Shown: positions 1 through 5,698, numbered from the stretch's first letter. The stretch is DNA of 6,453 nucleotides from Desulfuromonadales bacterium C00003107 (GCA_001751225.1 MAXT01000227.1:1-6453), one strand, 5' to 3'. The notes: generated from the sequence alone by a model not told the origin. Numbers and translations: made by a program.

Positions 1-172
1 AAATAAGAAAGAGAAAAGAGGAGGCAGCGAGTACGACCCAGTCCGCTCTTTGCTGGTGAATGAAAAATAGAGCGAATCCCATGGCGACGGTTCCTGTAGC
101 GTATCTTGGAATGTCTTGGATGCCACGGTAGATCATGTCTGCTGCCCCCATATAATCTCTAATTTCTGCCAT
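1..172 (-). CDS. Partial small membrane protein of unknown function, cut by the left edge
   Basis: The frame is open for 57 codons from an ATG at 172 to the window edge, so only the N-terminus is visible. It begins MAEIRDYMGAADMIYRGIQD, a polar, probably cytoplasmic stretch. Two hydrophobic segments follow, at about residues 27-39 and 46-57, joined by a short polar turn (HQQRADW), which suggests a helical hairpin in the membrane. The start lies 34 bases downstream of the pilin stop codon, on the same strand, so the two are probably co-transcribed. The ribosome binding site is poor (ACGAAG at best), and a GTG at 187 is an alternative start. The frame is the same as the pilin's, with only the TAG between them. 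I do not recognise the family. The composition looks coding, but a longer sequence is needed to tell whether this is a Tad-locus accessory protein or an unrelated gene. Confidence 0.5.
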   Translation of the reverse strand, partial: MAEIRDYMGAADMIYRGIQDIPRYATGTVAMGFALFFIHQQRADWVVLAASSFLFLI

Positions 173-190
173 AAATGCTTCGTGCACATT

Positions 191-206
191 GCGCCATTTC
201 TGGCGC
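191..206 (-). repeat. Perfect 6-bp stem-loop touching the pilin stop codon
   Basis: GCGCCA and TGGCGC flank a four-base loop (GAAA on the minus strand, a stable GNRA-type tetraloop). The stem begins at the last base of the pilin TAG. No run of U follows on the minus strand (AATGTGCACG), so it does not look like an ordinary intrinsic terminator. It could protect the 3' end of a pilin mRNA or lower expression of the next gene relative to the pilin. Confidence 0.45.
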
Positions 207-379
207 TAGTCTAGGCGGTTGGCAATATTCGTGAATGTATTGTTGACCTTATTACCCAGCAGGGTGATAGCCACAATCGACACGATAATAATCAGAGCTA
301 GCATGACGGCATATTCGGTGGCCGTGGCCCCTTCTTCGCTTACCAATAATTCTTTGACCTTCAGTAGCATTTTGCTCAT
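206..379 (-). CDS. Flp/Fap-type pilin subunit (Tad type IVb pilus)
   Basis: This is a 57-residue prepilin. Flp pilins are cut by a dedicated prepilin peptidase in the inner membrane and polymerised by the Tad secretion machinery into thin adhesive pili. The sequence shows a short basic leader (residues 1-17, ending SEEG), then ATATEYAV. Cleavage is expected between G17 and A18, which places E22 at mature position 5 followed by Y23, the Flp signature. A hydrophobic helix runs from about residue 24 to 41 (VMLALIIIVSIVAITLL), followed by a short polar tail ending RLD. The length is typical for the family. The frame stays open upstream to 550, but the strong ribosome binding site AAAGGAGGT five bases before the ATG at 379 fixes the start. 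No other Tad gene is visible, unless the cut-off gene to the left is one. Assignment is firm; whether the pilus is made cannot be seen. Confidence 0.9.
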   Translation of the reverse strand: MSKMLLKVKELLVSEEGATATEYAVMLALIIIVSIVAITLLGNKVNNTFTNIANRLD

Positions 380-384
380 CTTGT

Positions 385-393
385 ACCTCCTTT
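385..393 (-). promoter_or_regulatory. Ribosome binding site of the pilin gene
   Basis: AAAGGAGGT on the minus strand, five bases before ATG 379, is close to a perfect anti-16S match. It decides the start against the longer open frame reaching 550 and suits a highly expressed structural subunit. Confidence 0.85.
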
Positions 394-400
394 GGTTGGT

Positions 401-419
401 ATGGTCCGCCCGTGACCAT
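401..419 (-). repeat. Inverted repeat in the pilin leader, next to the ribosome binding site
   Basis: ATGGTC (401-406) and GACCAT (414-419) form a perfect 6-bp stem around a 7-base loop, ending 7 bases upstream of the AAAGGAGGT. In the mRNA it would form a hairpin just 5' of the ribosome binding site. Its outer arm shares the three bases 417-419 with the neighbouring inverted repeat, so the two full hairpins cannot form together. Confidence 0.5.
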
Positions 420-433
420 CGTCGTTTACGATG
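417..433 (-). repeat. Second inverted repeat in the pilin leader, overlapping the first
   Basis: CATCGT (417-422) and ACGATG (428-433) form a perfect 6-bp stem with a 5-base loop. It interlocks with the repeat at 401-419 through the shared CAT. It could be an RNA fold or a protein-binding site; the sequence alone does not decide. Confidence 0.45.
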
Positions 434-507
434 CAGCGGATGTTTGTTTGCATGGCCGGTTGCTGATGTTTTTTTTGGAGTTGGAAAGATCAAGATGCAT
501 AGCAACT

Positions 508-546
508 GGGGCTCATTGTGCAGTTTCAGTGGGTACCAACAGCCCC
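508..546 (-). repeat. Inverted repeat near the predicted 5' end of the pilin transcript
   Basis: GGGGCT (508-513 on the plus strand) and AGCCCC (541-546) are exact reverse complements, and CAA/TTG just inside can extend the stem with a small bulge. If transcription starts near 552, this would be a stem-loop at the very 5' end of the mRNA, a common place for a stabilising structure. The loop is long (27 bases including the inner pairs), so the structure is only a candidate. Confidence 0.35.
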
Positions 547-558
547 TCATTTGGTTTA

Positions 559-586
559 ATGTTAGCGGGGTTCTTTAAGCTGTCAA
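559..586 (-). promoter_or_regulatory. Candidate sigma-70 promoter for the pilin gene
   Basis: On the minus strand a perfect -35 box TTGACA (586-581) is followed after 16 bases by TAACAT (564-559), which matches four of six -10 positions including the first two and last two. Transcription would start near 552 and give a leader of about 170 bases. No sigma-54 match with correct spacing was found in this stretch. Confidence 0.4.
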
Positions 587-688
587 GCATGCGGGAAGAA
601 GGTAGTGCCAAATAGTTAAATAAAAGACATTAGCTGGATCATCCTAGTGGTATCAGGCAATTAGGTGACTGGCGGAAAAGGACCAGGC

Positions 689-697
689 TGGTATGAT
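689..697 (+). promoter_or_regulatory. Candidate extended -10 promoter of the GtrA-family gene
   Basis: TGGTATGAT combines a TGN extension with TATGAT (five of six to the -10 consensus). The -35 position (669-674, CTGGCG) is poor, which an extended -10 can tolerate. The predicted start near 704 leaves a leader of about 46 bases before ATG 750. Confidence 0.4.
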
Positions 698-749
698 GTG
701 AAAAGAAAACTAAGCCTGTTTGTTCCTTTGATCGGAAGGATGAGACGGA

Positions 750-1214
750 ATGCAGTTTATGCGGTTCGCCATTGTGGGAGTTTCTAATACTCTGATCGAC
801 TTCGGGGCGCTGAATGGTTTGTTGTGGCTGAACGGTTATCCGGTCGGGCGGCAGCTGCTTTTATATAATGCTTTGGCTTTTATTCTGGCCAGCGGCAACA
901 GTTACCTATTGAACAAACATTGGACTTTTGGCGATGGGCGACCCGCTACCTTGTCCCAGGTAGGACTCTTTTTCTTGCTGACCTCGATCGGCTTACTTAT
1001 TAATTGCACGGTGATTTATCTGCTGACCTGTTCTGGTTGGTTTTCTCTTGAGGTCATGACCGTTGTCTGGGTCAATTTGGCCAAAGTCGCAGCGACGCTA
1101 GCTAGTATGGTTTGGAACTTCTATAGCTATCGCTGGTGGGTGTTTCGCACAGGATCCCATGCCAAGACTGGCCCTCCGGTAACCGCAACGGTCAAGTCGG
1201 CGTTCTTTCTTTAA
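750..1214 (+). CDS. GtrA-family small membrane protein
   Basis: A 154-residue integral membrane protein with the GtrA-like layout of four hydrophobic helices at about residues 5-27, 34-55, 70-93 and 104-126. The family signature is clear: RFAIVGVSNTLIDFGALN at the N-terminus, NKHWTF (55-60) after helix 2, and WNFYSYRWWVF (122-132) after helix 4. Family members take part in cell-surface polysaccharide synthesis, and some are thought to move undecaprenyl-phosphate-linked sugars across the inner membrane; the substrate here is not visible. The start ATG has GGAAGGA nine bases upstream. The C-terminal 20 residues are polar and variable. GtrA proteins often sit beside a polyprenyl-phosphate glycosyltransferase, but none is present here, so it may be a stand-alone copy. 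Family assignment is firm, precise function unknown. Confidence 0.87.
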   Translation: MQFMRFAIVGVSNTLIDFGALNGLLWLNGYPVGRQLLLYNALAFILASGNSYLLNKHWTFGDGRPATLSQVGLFFLLTSIGLLINCTVIYLLTCSGWFSLEVMTVVWVNLAKVAATLASMVWNFYSYRWWVFRTGSHAKTGPPVTATVKSAFFL

Positions 1215-1302
1215 TAAGACTCCCTCCCTATTTGTAATCGCTATTCCCTCCTTATCACTGTTTTTGGTAGCGCTGACGTTCTCGTTGGTTGTGCCGGATT
1301 TA

Positions 1303-1330
1303 TTGCAGTGAACTGCTGGTTTGTTATGCT
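1303..1330 (+). promoter_or_regulatory. Candidate promoter with overlapping palindrome, upstream of the aldehyde dehydrogenase operon
   Basis: TTGCAG (1303-1308), a 16-base spacer and TATGCT (1325-1330) preceded by TGT form a weak -35 with an extended -10. A perfect palindrome GCAGT-GA-ACTGC (1305-1316) overlaps the -35 and the start of the spacer, where a repressor could block polymerase. Both elements are short and could be chance. The predicted start near 1337 leaves about 47 bases before the ATG at 1384. Confidence 0.3.
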
Positions 1331-1370
1331 TTGCAAAAGCTCTGACGCAGCTTGCCAAGGCATTCTTTTA

Positions 1371-1376
1371 CGGGAG
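1371..1376 (+). promoter_or_regulatory. Ribosome binding site that sets the aldehyde dehydrogenase start
   Basis: CGGGAG lies seven bases before ATG 1384. It supports this start over the in-frame TTG at 1321, which has no ribosome binding site and overlaps the candidate -10 region. Confidence 0.65.
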
Positions 1377-1383
1377 ACCTGTA

Positions 1384-2877
1384 ATGACTCGAATCAACAA
1401 TTTTATCGCAGGCGAATGGGTATTGCCGAGTAATGGTGAATTTGGCCAAAGCATCAATCCTGCACGTATTTCTGATATCGTGACGCGCTATCCTCTGTCT
1501 GCTAAATCGGATGTCGATCGGGCGGTGGCGGCAGCCCGGGACGCTTTTCCGGCTTGGCGGGATCTGCCGGCCCCGCGACGGGCTGAAATATTGTACAAGG
1601 CTGCTGAAATAATGCAGCGGGCTAAAACGGAATTAGGTAAAAGCGTAACTCGGGAGATGGGCAAGGTCTATTCCGAGGGCTTGGGTGACATTCAGGAAGC
1701 CATCGATATGGCCTATTATATGGCCGGAGAAGGGCGGCGGATGGTTGGAGAAACCGTGCCATGCGAACTGCCCCATAAGGACGGTAAGTCGATACGCGTT
1801 CCGCATGGAGTTTTTGCCCTGATCACCCCTTGGAATTTTCCGGTGGCGATACCGGTGTGGAAGATCTTTACCGCTTTGATTTGCGGTAATACAGCTGTTT
1901 TCAAGCCTTCTTCGGACAGTCCCTATTGTGCGGCGCTGCTGGTGGAAATTCTGGAAGAAGCCGGATTGCCTGCCGGGGTGCTAAACCTGGTTATGGGGAG
2001 GGGCAAGCAGGTTGGAGAATATTTAGCGACCCATCCCGGTGTGGATGGGATTTCCTTTACCGGTTCCTGTGCCGTTGGCGAGGCGTTAGCCCAACAGGCA
2101 GCAGTTTTGCACCGACCCATTGCCATGGAAATGGGCGGCAAGAATGCCATCCTGATTCTTGAGGACGCTGACCTTGACCTCGCTCTGCCCGGTGTGCTGT
2201 GGGCTGCCTTCGGTACCACCGGACAACGGTGTACTGCAGCCAGCCGCATCATCCTGGAGCAGGGCGTCTATGACCGGTTTTTAAGCCGTCTGGTCGAGGC
2301 GACCGTTGGTTTACGCCTGGGAGACGGTTTGCTGCAAGAAACCGATATCGGTCCCCTGATCAATAAACAGGGTTTGAATAAGGCTCTTGATTATATAAGC
2401 ATAGGGCAGGAAGAAGGGGCCGAACTGCTATGCGGCGGCGTGCGGGCTGCTGAGGGGAGCCTACAGGAAGGATATTTTATGCAGCCAGCGGTTTTCGCCA
2501 ATGTACGCCCAGAGATGCGCATCGTTCAGGAGGAGATTTTTGGTCCGGTGGTAGCGGTCATGCCCTGCGCCGGTTATGAAGAAGGAATCAACCTGATCAA
2601 CCAAAGCCGCTATGGACTGTCGTCGTCGATCTATACGAACAATGTGAATTATGCCGCCCGCGCAGAAAGGGATATTGACAGCGGTTTGGTCTATATCAAT
2701 GCCAGCACTATCGGTGCCGAGATCCAGCTTCCCTTTGGTGGTTTCAAACATTCTGGATCGGGTCATCCTGAGGCCGGCGGTCGGATGGGAGGTATAGACT
2801 TTTATTCCCGTATCAAGGTGATTTATCGGGATTTTAGTGGCCGTCTGCAAAAAGCGCAGATAGCCGAGGACTCATAA
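1384..2877 (+). CDS. NAD(P)-dependent aldehyde dehydrogenase (ALDH superfamily)
   Basis: A 497-residue soluble enzyme that oxidises an aldehyde to a carboxylic acid with NAD(P)+. All family landmarks are present: PWNF with the oxyanion-hole Asn N151; FKPSS with cofactor-binding K174; FTGS followed by AVG in the Rossmann part; the general base E249 in EMGGKN; the catalytic cysteine C283 in GQRCTAASR; and EEIFGP with E384, which binds the nicotinamide ribose. Full length for the superfamily. The ITPWNFPVAIPVWKI stretch and TGQRCTA resemble the group that includes 2,5-dioxovalerate (alpha-ketoglutarate semialdehyde) and aminoadipic-semialdehyde dehydrogenases, but the substrate cannot be read from sequence. 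The gene ends with tandem stops TAATAA, and the next gene starts on the last base of the second stop, so the two are almost certainly translated from one mRNA. Confidence 0.92.
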   Translation: MTRINNFIAGEWVLPSNGEFGQSINPARISDIVTRYPLSAKSDVDRAVAAARDAFPAWRDLPAPRRAEILYKAAEIMQRAKTELGKSVTREMGKVYSEGLGDIQEAIDMAYYMAGEGRRMVGETVPCELPHKDGKSIRVPHGVFALITPWNFPVAIPVWKIFTALICGNTAVFKPSSDSPYCAALLVEILEEAGLPAGVLNLVMGRGKQVGEYLATHPGVDGISFTGSCAVGEALAQQAAVLHRPIAMEMGGKNAILILEDADLDLALPGVLWAAFGTTGQRCTAASRIILEQGVYDRFLSRLVEATVGLRLGDGLLQETDIGPLINKQGLNKALDYISIGQEEGAELLCGGVRAAEGSLQEGYFMQPAVFANVRPEMRIVQEEIFGPVVAVMPCAGYEEGINLINQSRYGLSSSIYTNNVNYAARAERDIDSGLVYINASTIGAEIQLPFGGFKHSGSGHPEAGGRMGGIDFYSRIKVIYRDFSGRLQKAQIAEDS

Positions 2878-2879
2878 TA

Positions 2880-4226
2880 ATGGGTACAATAAGCAGCAGC
2901 CAACGTCGTAAAGTCGTCATTATGGGCGCTGGTGGGAGGGATTTTCATAATTTCAACATCTTGTACCGGCAACGACCCGAGGTTGAAGTTCTTGCCTTTA
3001 CCTCGGCGCAGATCCCTTTTCAGCAAAATCGCCGCTACCCGCCAGAACTGTCGGGCTCCATCTACCCCCAAGGTATTCCCATCGTCGGTGAAGAAGTGTT
3101 ACCCACCCTGTTGGCCACAGGGGATGTCGAGGTGGTGTTTTCTTACAGCGATATTTCCCACCAACAGTTGATGAGTATAGCGTCTCGCGTTCTGGCCCTT
3201 GGCGGCAAATTCAGTCTGCCCTCCGTGAAGCAGACCATGTTGTCGGCAGTGGTGCCGGTTCTGTCCGTTTGTGCCGTGCGTACCGGTTGTGGGAAGAGCC
3301 CTCTGGTTCGTTTTCTTTGTAAGCTTCTCTTAAATCAGGGGCGACATCCGGTTGTGGTTCGTCACCCTATGGCTTATGGCGATCTGGAGGGCAGGGCGGT
3401 GCAGCGGATTTCAGCTGAAGCCGATGCTCAAGAATCTATCTGGACCCTTGAAGAACGAGAAGAGTTCGAACCTCTATTGAATTTGGGGGTTAGCGTTTTC
3501 TGTGGAGTCGATTATAGGGCTATTCTTGACGAAGCTGAAAAGGCCGGGGATTTAATCATCTGGGATGGTGGCAATAATGATGTGCCCTTTTTTCGTTCAG
3601 ACTTGGAGTTGGTCATTCTGGACCCATTAAGGGCCGGGGACGAAGTTGGATATTATCCAGGCCAGGTCAATCTGCGACGGGCGGATATTTTAGTGATGAA
3701 TAAGGTTGATCAGGCCAGCCGGCAACAAATGGAGATTGTGCAGGGCCATATTGAATTATTTAACCCTACCGCCGCCTTAATCGAGGGGCGTCTACAGGTG
3801 TTTCTTGATGATTCTGAAAGCCTTCATGGGAAGCGTGTGGTGGTGGTGGAAGATGGGCCGACTGTGACCCACGGTGGCATGACTTATGGCGCGGGCATAG
3901 TAGCTGTCAGACGTTACGGAGTTCGGGAAATTGTCGACCCTCGCCCTGCAGCACAAGGAAGCTTGTGCGAGGTCTATAAGAATTGGCCACACCTATCTCA
4001 GGTGCTGCCAGCCATGGGATACAGCCCCAAACAATTAGAAGATTTGCGACGGACCCTTGAACAAGTGGATTGTGATCTAATCGTTTCGGCCACCCCTGTT
4101 GACCTGAATCGATTGCTACATTTAAACAAGCCCTTGGTACAGATACGGTACGAATTTGTTGAACAAAATACCGATGAATTGTGTCAAAAAATTCTTACTT
4201 GGTTGCGTCACTGCAAGCCGAAGTGA
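2880..4226 (+). CDS. COG2403-type P-loop GTPase/kinase, cyclic 2,3-diphosphoglycerate synthetase-like
   Basis: A 448-residue cytoplasmic protein in two parts. The N-terminus opens with KVVIMGAGGRDFHNFN (11-26), a Rossmann-type nucleotide-binding turn. A P-loop domain follows: Walker A in VRTGCGKSP (K139, S140), WDGGNND (228-234) at the likely metal-binding strand, and NKVD (274-277) as the guanine-specificity motif of GTPases. The layout matches the predicted GTPase family that contains archaeal cyclic 2,3-diphosphoglycerate synthetase, which closes 2,3-diphosphoglycerate into a cyclic anhydride using ATP. Bacterial members have no role I know of, so the product is inferred only at family level. 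ATG 2880 follows GAGGA with nine bases spacing and overlaps the upstream stop, so it is the second gene of an operon with the aldehyde dehydrogenase. No clear terminator follows. Confidence 0.8.
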   Translation: MGTISSSQRRKVVIMGAGGRDFHNFNILYRQRPEVEVLAFTSAQIPFQQNRRYPPELSGSIYPQGIPIVGEEVLPTLLATGDVEVVFSYSDISHQQLMSIASRVLALGGKFSLPSVKQTMLSAVVPVLSVCAVRTGCGKSPLVRFLCKLLLNQGRHPVVVRHPMAYGDLEGRAVQRISAEADAQESIWTLEEREEFEPLLNLGVSVFCGVDYRAILDEAEKAGDLIIWDGGNNDVPFFRSDLELVILDPLRAGDEVGYYPGQVNLRRADILVMNKVDQASRQQMEIVQGHIELFNPTAALIEGRLQVFLDDSESLHGKRVVVVEDGPTVTHGGMTYGAGIVAVRRYGVREIVDPRPAAQGSLCEVYKNWPHLSQVLPAMGYSPKQLEDLRRTLEQVDCDLIVSATPVDLNRLLHLNKPLVQIRYEFVEQNTDELCQKILTWLRHCKPK

Positions 4227-4288
4227 TGTATATTAAATAACCTGTTGGCTAAAGTTAGGGTGGTCATTCGTGCTTCCTTAAATTCTAC

Positions 4289-4316
4289 TTGACAGTAATT
4301 GGCAAGAGGGTAGGAT
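4289..4316 (+). promoter_or_regulatory. Candidate sigma-70 promoter of the DUF2148-Nudix operon
   Basis: A perfect TTGACA (4289-4294), a 16-base spacer and TAGGAT (4311-4316, four of six) lie 50 bases upstream of the ATG at 4366. Transcription would start near 4323. It is the best sigma-70 match in the plus-strand gaps and marks a transcription unit separate from the preceding operon. Confidence 0.5.
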
Positions 4317-4365
4317 ACAGCCACTTGATATTTCTGATTATTAGTGTATTACCAGGGCTTCTCTC

Positions 4366-4896
4366 ATGGTAAATCTTAATGTAGAGTCTCATACTCAGTC
4401 ACTTGTCGATGTTGCACAACAGCTGTGTATCGCCGCTCGCACAGCGCCCAAGGCTAGGGGTAAGGACTTTCTGGTGACGGGCATTGTCAGTGGCGCAGAC
4501 AAGACCCGGCTAGCCGATACCATGAGGGACATTGCCTGTCGTGACGGTGTGGCATTTTTTGAGCGCGATGCGCAGAATATTGATGATTCGCCGGTGGTTG
4601 TGTTGATCGGCACTCGTAAGGAAGTTATGGGCTTGCCCCATTGTGGATACTGCGGATTTGGAGATTGTAAGGAACTCATTGCCTCCGGGGGAGTCTGCGC
4701 TTTTAACAGCGGTGATCTCGGTATAGCATTGGGCTCTGCCGTCAGTCGTGCCGCTGATCTGCGGTTGGATAATCGTATTATGTATTCTGCCGGCAAGGCA
4801 GCGGTAGAACTCAAAATGCTTGGCTCCGATATCTCCATGGCTTACGGAATCCCCTTGTCTGCCAGGGGTAAAAATCTCTTTTTCGACCGCGGATAG
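4366..4896 (+). CDS. DUF2148 ferredoxin-domain protein (predicted 4Fe-4S)
   Basis: A 176-residue soluble protein. Residues 93-111 hold four cysteines in the pattern C-x2-C-x4-C-x9-C (C93 and C96 in HCGYCGFGDCKE, C101, then C111 in GGVCAFNSGDLGIALGSA), which fits one 4Fe-4S cluster. The CGYCG core resembles the Fe-S segment of RnfB and CODH-type proteins. The N-terminal AARTAPKARGKD and the cysteine core are typical of the DUF2148 family (COG4739), which occurs mainly in anaerobes and has no assigned reaction; electron transfer or redox catalysis is a reasonable guess only. There is no signal peptide or membrane helix. The start ATG has only a modest ribosome binding site (CAGGG, eight bases upstream). 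The following Nudix gene starts nine bases after the stop, so the pair share an mRNA. Confidence 0.85.
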   Translation: MVNLNVESHTQSLVDVAQQLCIAARTAPKARGKDFLVTGIVSGADKTRLADTMRDIACRDGVAFFERDAQNIDDSPVVVLIGTRKEVMGLPHCGYCGFGDCKELIASGGVCAFNSGDLGIALGSAVSRAADLRLDNRIMYSAGKAAVELKMLGSDISMAYGIPLSARGKNLFFDRG

Positions 4897-4905
4897 TTGA
4901 TCGCC

Positions 4906-5439
4906 ATGGTGGAGATGTTCGATATCGTTGATGATCATGATCGTGTTATCGGTCAGGCACCTCGATCATCCTGCCACGGCAATCCGTCCTTGGTCCATCG
5001 GGTTGCCCATGTATTGGTATTTAACAGTGCTGGGCAGGTCCTGTTGCAAAAACGCTCCTTTTCCAAAGATGTTCAGCCCGGTCGCTGGGATACCAGCGTT
5101 GGCGGCCATCTTGACCCAGGAGAAGATTATCAGGCCGGCGCTTTAAGGGAGATGGCCGAGGAGTTGGGTATTACTAACCAGCCTCTTGAATGCTTATATT
5201 CTTATCCTCATCGCAACCCCTTTGAGTCGGAAAATGTTACTTCTTTTTGGCTCTGCTACGATGGGGTTGTTGAGTTTGATCCGCAGGAGATAGAGGCGGT
5301 TGTTTTTTACTCCGTGGAAGAAGTTGCTCAAATGTTAGGCAGTGGATTGTTTACTCCAAATTTTGAGCATGAATGGTTTTTGTTCATGGAGTGGGTGATG
5401 AAGAGAGGGGGCATAAAGGCTCTATTATTAGATACTTAG
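4906..5439 (+). CDS. Nudix hydrolase, YfcD / isopentenyl-diphosphate isomerase-like group
   Basis: A 177-residue cytoplasmic Nudix protein. The Nudix box is complete at residues 67-89: G67, E73, R81-E82, E85-E86, G88, which binds the catalytic metal. The N-terminal MFDIVDDHDRVIGQAPRS and HRVAHVLVFN with LLQKRS are characteristic of the YfcD-like branch related to type I IPP isomerase, whose members are annotated as hydrolases of unknown substrate. It lacks the Cys-containing active-site strand I would expect of a true isomerase (the equivalent TSVGGHLDPGE has no Cys), so hydrolysis is favoured. I chose ATG 4906 over TTG 4897, which touches the previous stop, and ATG 4915, where GGAG would abut the start codon; the site GGATAG before 4906 is weak. 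Probably co-translated with the DUF2148 gene, though a shared function is not established. Confidence 0.87.
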   Translation: MVEMFDIVDDHDRVIGQAPRSSCHGNPSLVHRVAHVLVFNSAGQVLLQKRSFSKDVQPGRWDTSVGGHLDPGEDYQAGALREMAEELGITNQPLECLYSYPHRNPFESENVTSFWLCYDGVVEFDPQEIEAVVFYSVEEVAQMLGSGLFTPNFEHEWFLFMEWVMKRGGIKALLLDT

Positions 5440-5454
5440 GTGCTTTGGTTGCTT

Positions 5455-5480
5455 AAACAGCGGCTTTAATTTTACTGTTT
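5455..5480 (+). terminator. Weak candidate terminator after the Nudix gene
   Basis: AAACAG (5455-5460) and CTGTTT (5475-5480) form a 6-bp stem around a 14-base AT-rich loop, followed by GTTTTGG. It is in the right place, 16 bases after the stop codon, but the stem is AT-rich and the U-run is interrupted, so its strength is doubtful. Confidence 0.3.
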
Positions 5481-5544
5481 GTTTTGGTGTAATAGGATGG
5501 AGTTAGCAAACCAACAGTCTTGATTTGCACATAAAAGCATCACG

Positions 5545-5560
5545 GCACAACGGTCTGTGC
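5545..5560 (+). promoter_or_regulatory. Candidate NtrC-type activator site (inverted repeat)
   Basis: GCACA-N6-TGTGC is a perfect 5-bp-arm inverted repeat. Enteric NtrC sites have GCAC and GTGC arms separated by seven bases; here the GCAC and GTGC are eight apart, so it is a near rather than exact match. Its centre lies about 157 bases upstream of the predicted sigma-54 start, the distance expected for an enhancer. A further lone GCAC half-site is at 5527-5530. Confidence 0.4.
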
Positions 5561-5588
5561 GTAAAAAATGAGCAAATGGGGGTCTCAG

Positions 5589-5606
5589 CTCAAGAGGCTT
5601 CTTGGG
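5589..5606 (+). repeat. Short stem-loop upstream of glnB
   Basis: CAAGA (5591-5595) and TCTTG (5600-5604) pair around GGCT and can be extended by C-G and T-G pairs on the outside. No U-run follows. It lies upstream of the predicted promoter, so it may be a DNA-level element or chance. Confidence 0.25.
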
Positions 5607-5640
5607 TAGATGGTTCATGTTTTCTTAAAAAACAGTATTG

Positions 5641-5653
5641 ATTCAATGTGTTA
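5641..5653 (+). promoter_or_regulatory. Possible IHF binding site
   Basis: ATTCAATGTGTTA matches the IHF consensus WATCAA-N4-TTR at eight of nine defined positions. An A-tract (5627-5632) lies on its 5' side, as at strong IHF sites. It sits between the inverted repeat and the sigma-54 promoter, about 60 bases upstream of the predicted start. Such degenerate matches are frequent by chance. Confidence 0.3.
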
Positions 5654-5682
5654 GCTCCTTGTTTCGGGTTGGTTAGTCGTTT

Positions 5683-5698
5683 TGGCAAGGGAATTGCT
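5683..5698 (+). promoter_or_regulatory. Sigma-54 (-24/-12) promoter of glnB-glnA
   Basis: TGGCAAGGGAATTGCT matches the sigma-54 consensus TGGCACG-N4-TTGCW at every position but one (A for C). The invariant GG (5684-5685) and GC (5696-5697) are separated by exactly ten bases, as required. Transcription should start near 5709, leaving about 120 bases of leader. Sigma-54 promoters need an activator of the NtrC class, which fits control of these genes by nitrogen supply. Confidence 0.8.

Larger units (their letters stand above)
380..749. other. Divergent intergenic region between the pilin and gtrA-like genes
   Basis: About 370 bases with no convincing gene. The pilin-side half holds the leader with its three inverted repeats and the TTGACA promoter on the minus strand. 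The right part (about 600-690) shows nothing I can name, and the last 60 bases hold an extended -10 element and ribosome binding site for the next gene. Two plus-strand open frames here lack ribosome binding sites and protein-like composition, and one runs antisense through the pilin. Confidence 0.6.

Noticed and set aside
219..578. Plus-strand open frame of 119 codons over the pilin and its leader
   Set aside because: It runs antisense through the pilin, has no ribosome binding site, and its hydrophobic N-terminal stretch is the mirror of the pilin helix.
601..612. TTTGGCACTACC on the minus strand as a sigma-54 -24 element for the pilin
   Set aside because: No GC occurs ten bases after the GG, so the required -12 element is missing.
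412..615. Plus-strand open frame of 67 codons in the divergent region
   Set aside because: No ribosome binding site or recognisable protein features, and it overlaps the structured pilin leader and its promoter.
1321..1383. Upstream TTG start adding 21 residues to the aldehyde dehydrogenase
   Set aside because: No ribosome binding site, overlaps the candidate -10 region, and the family N-terminus fits ATG 1384 with its CGGGAG.
1923..2850. Long minus-strand frames (1923-2252 and 2461-2850) inside the aldehyde dehydrogenase gene
   Set aside because: Antisense to a conserved gene, with Arg/Ser/Pro-rich composition typical of shadow frames.
4395..4938. Two antisense frames across the DUF2148 gene
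   Set aside because: They mirror a conserved gene with an intact Fe-S motif and have no ribosome binding sites or known domains.
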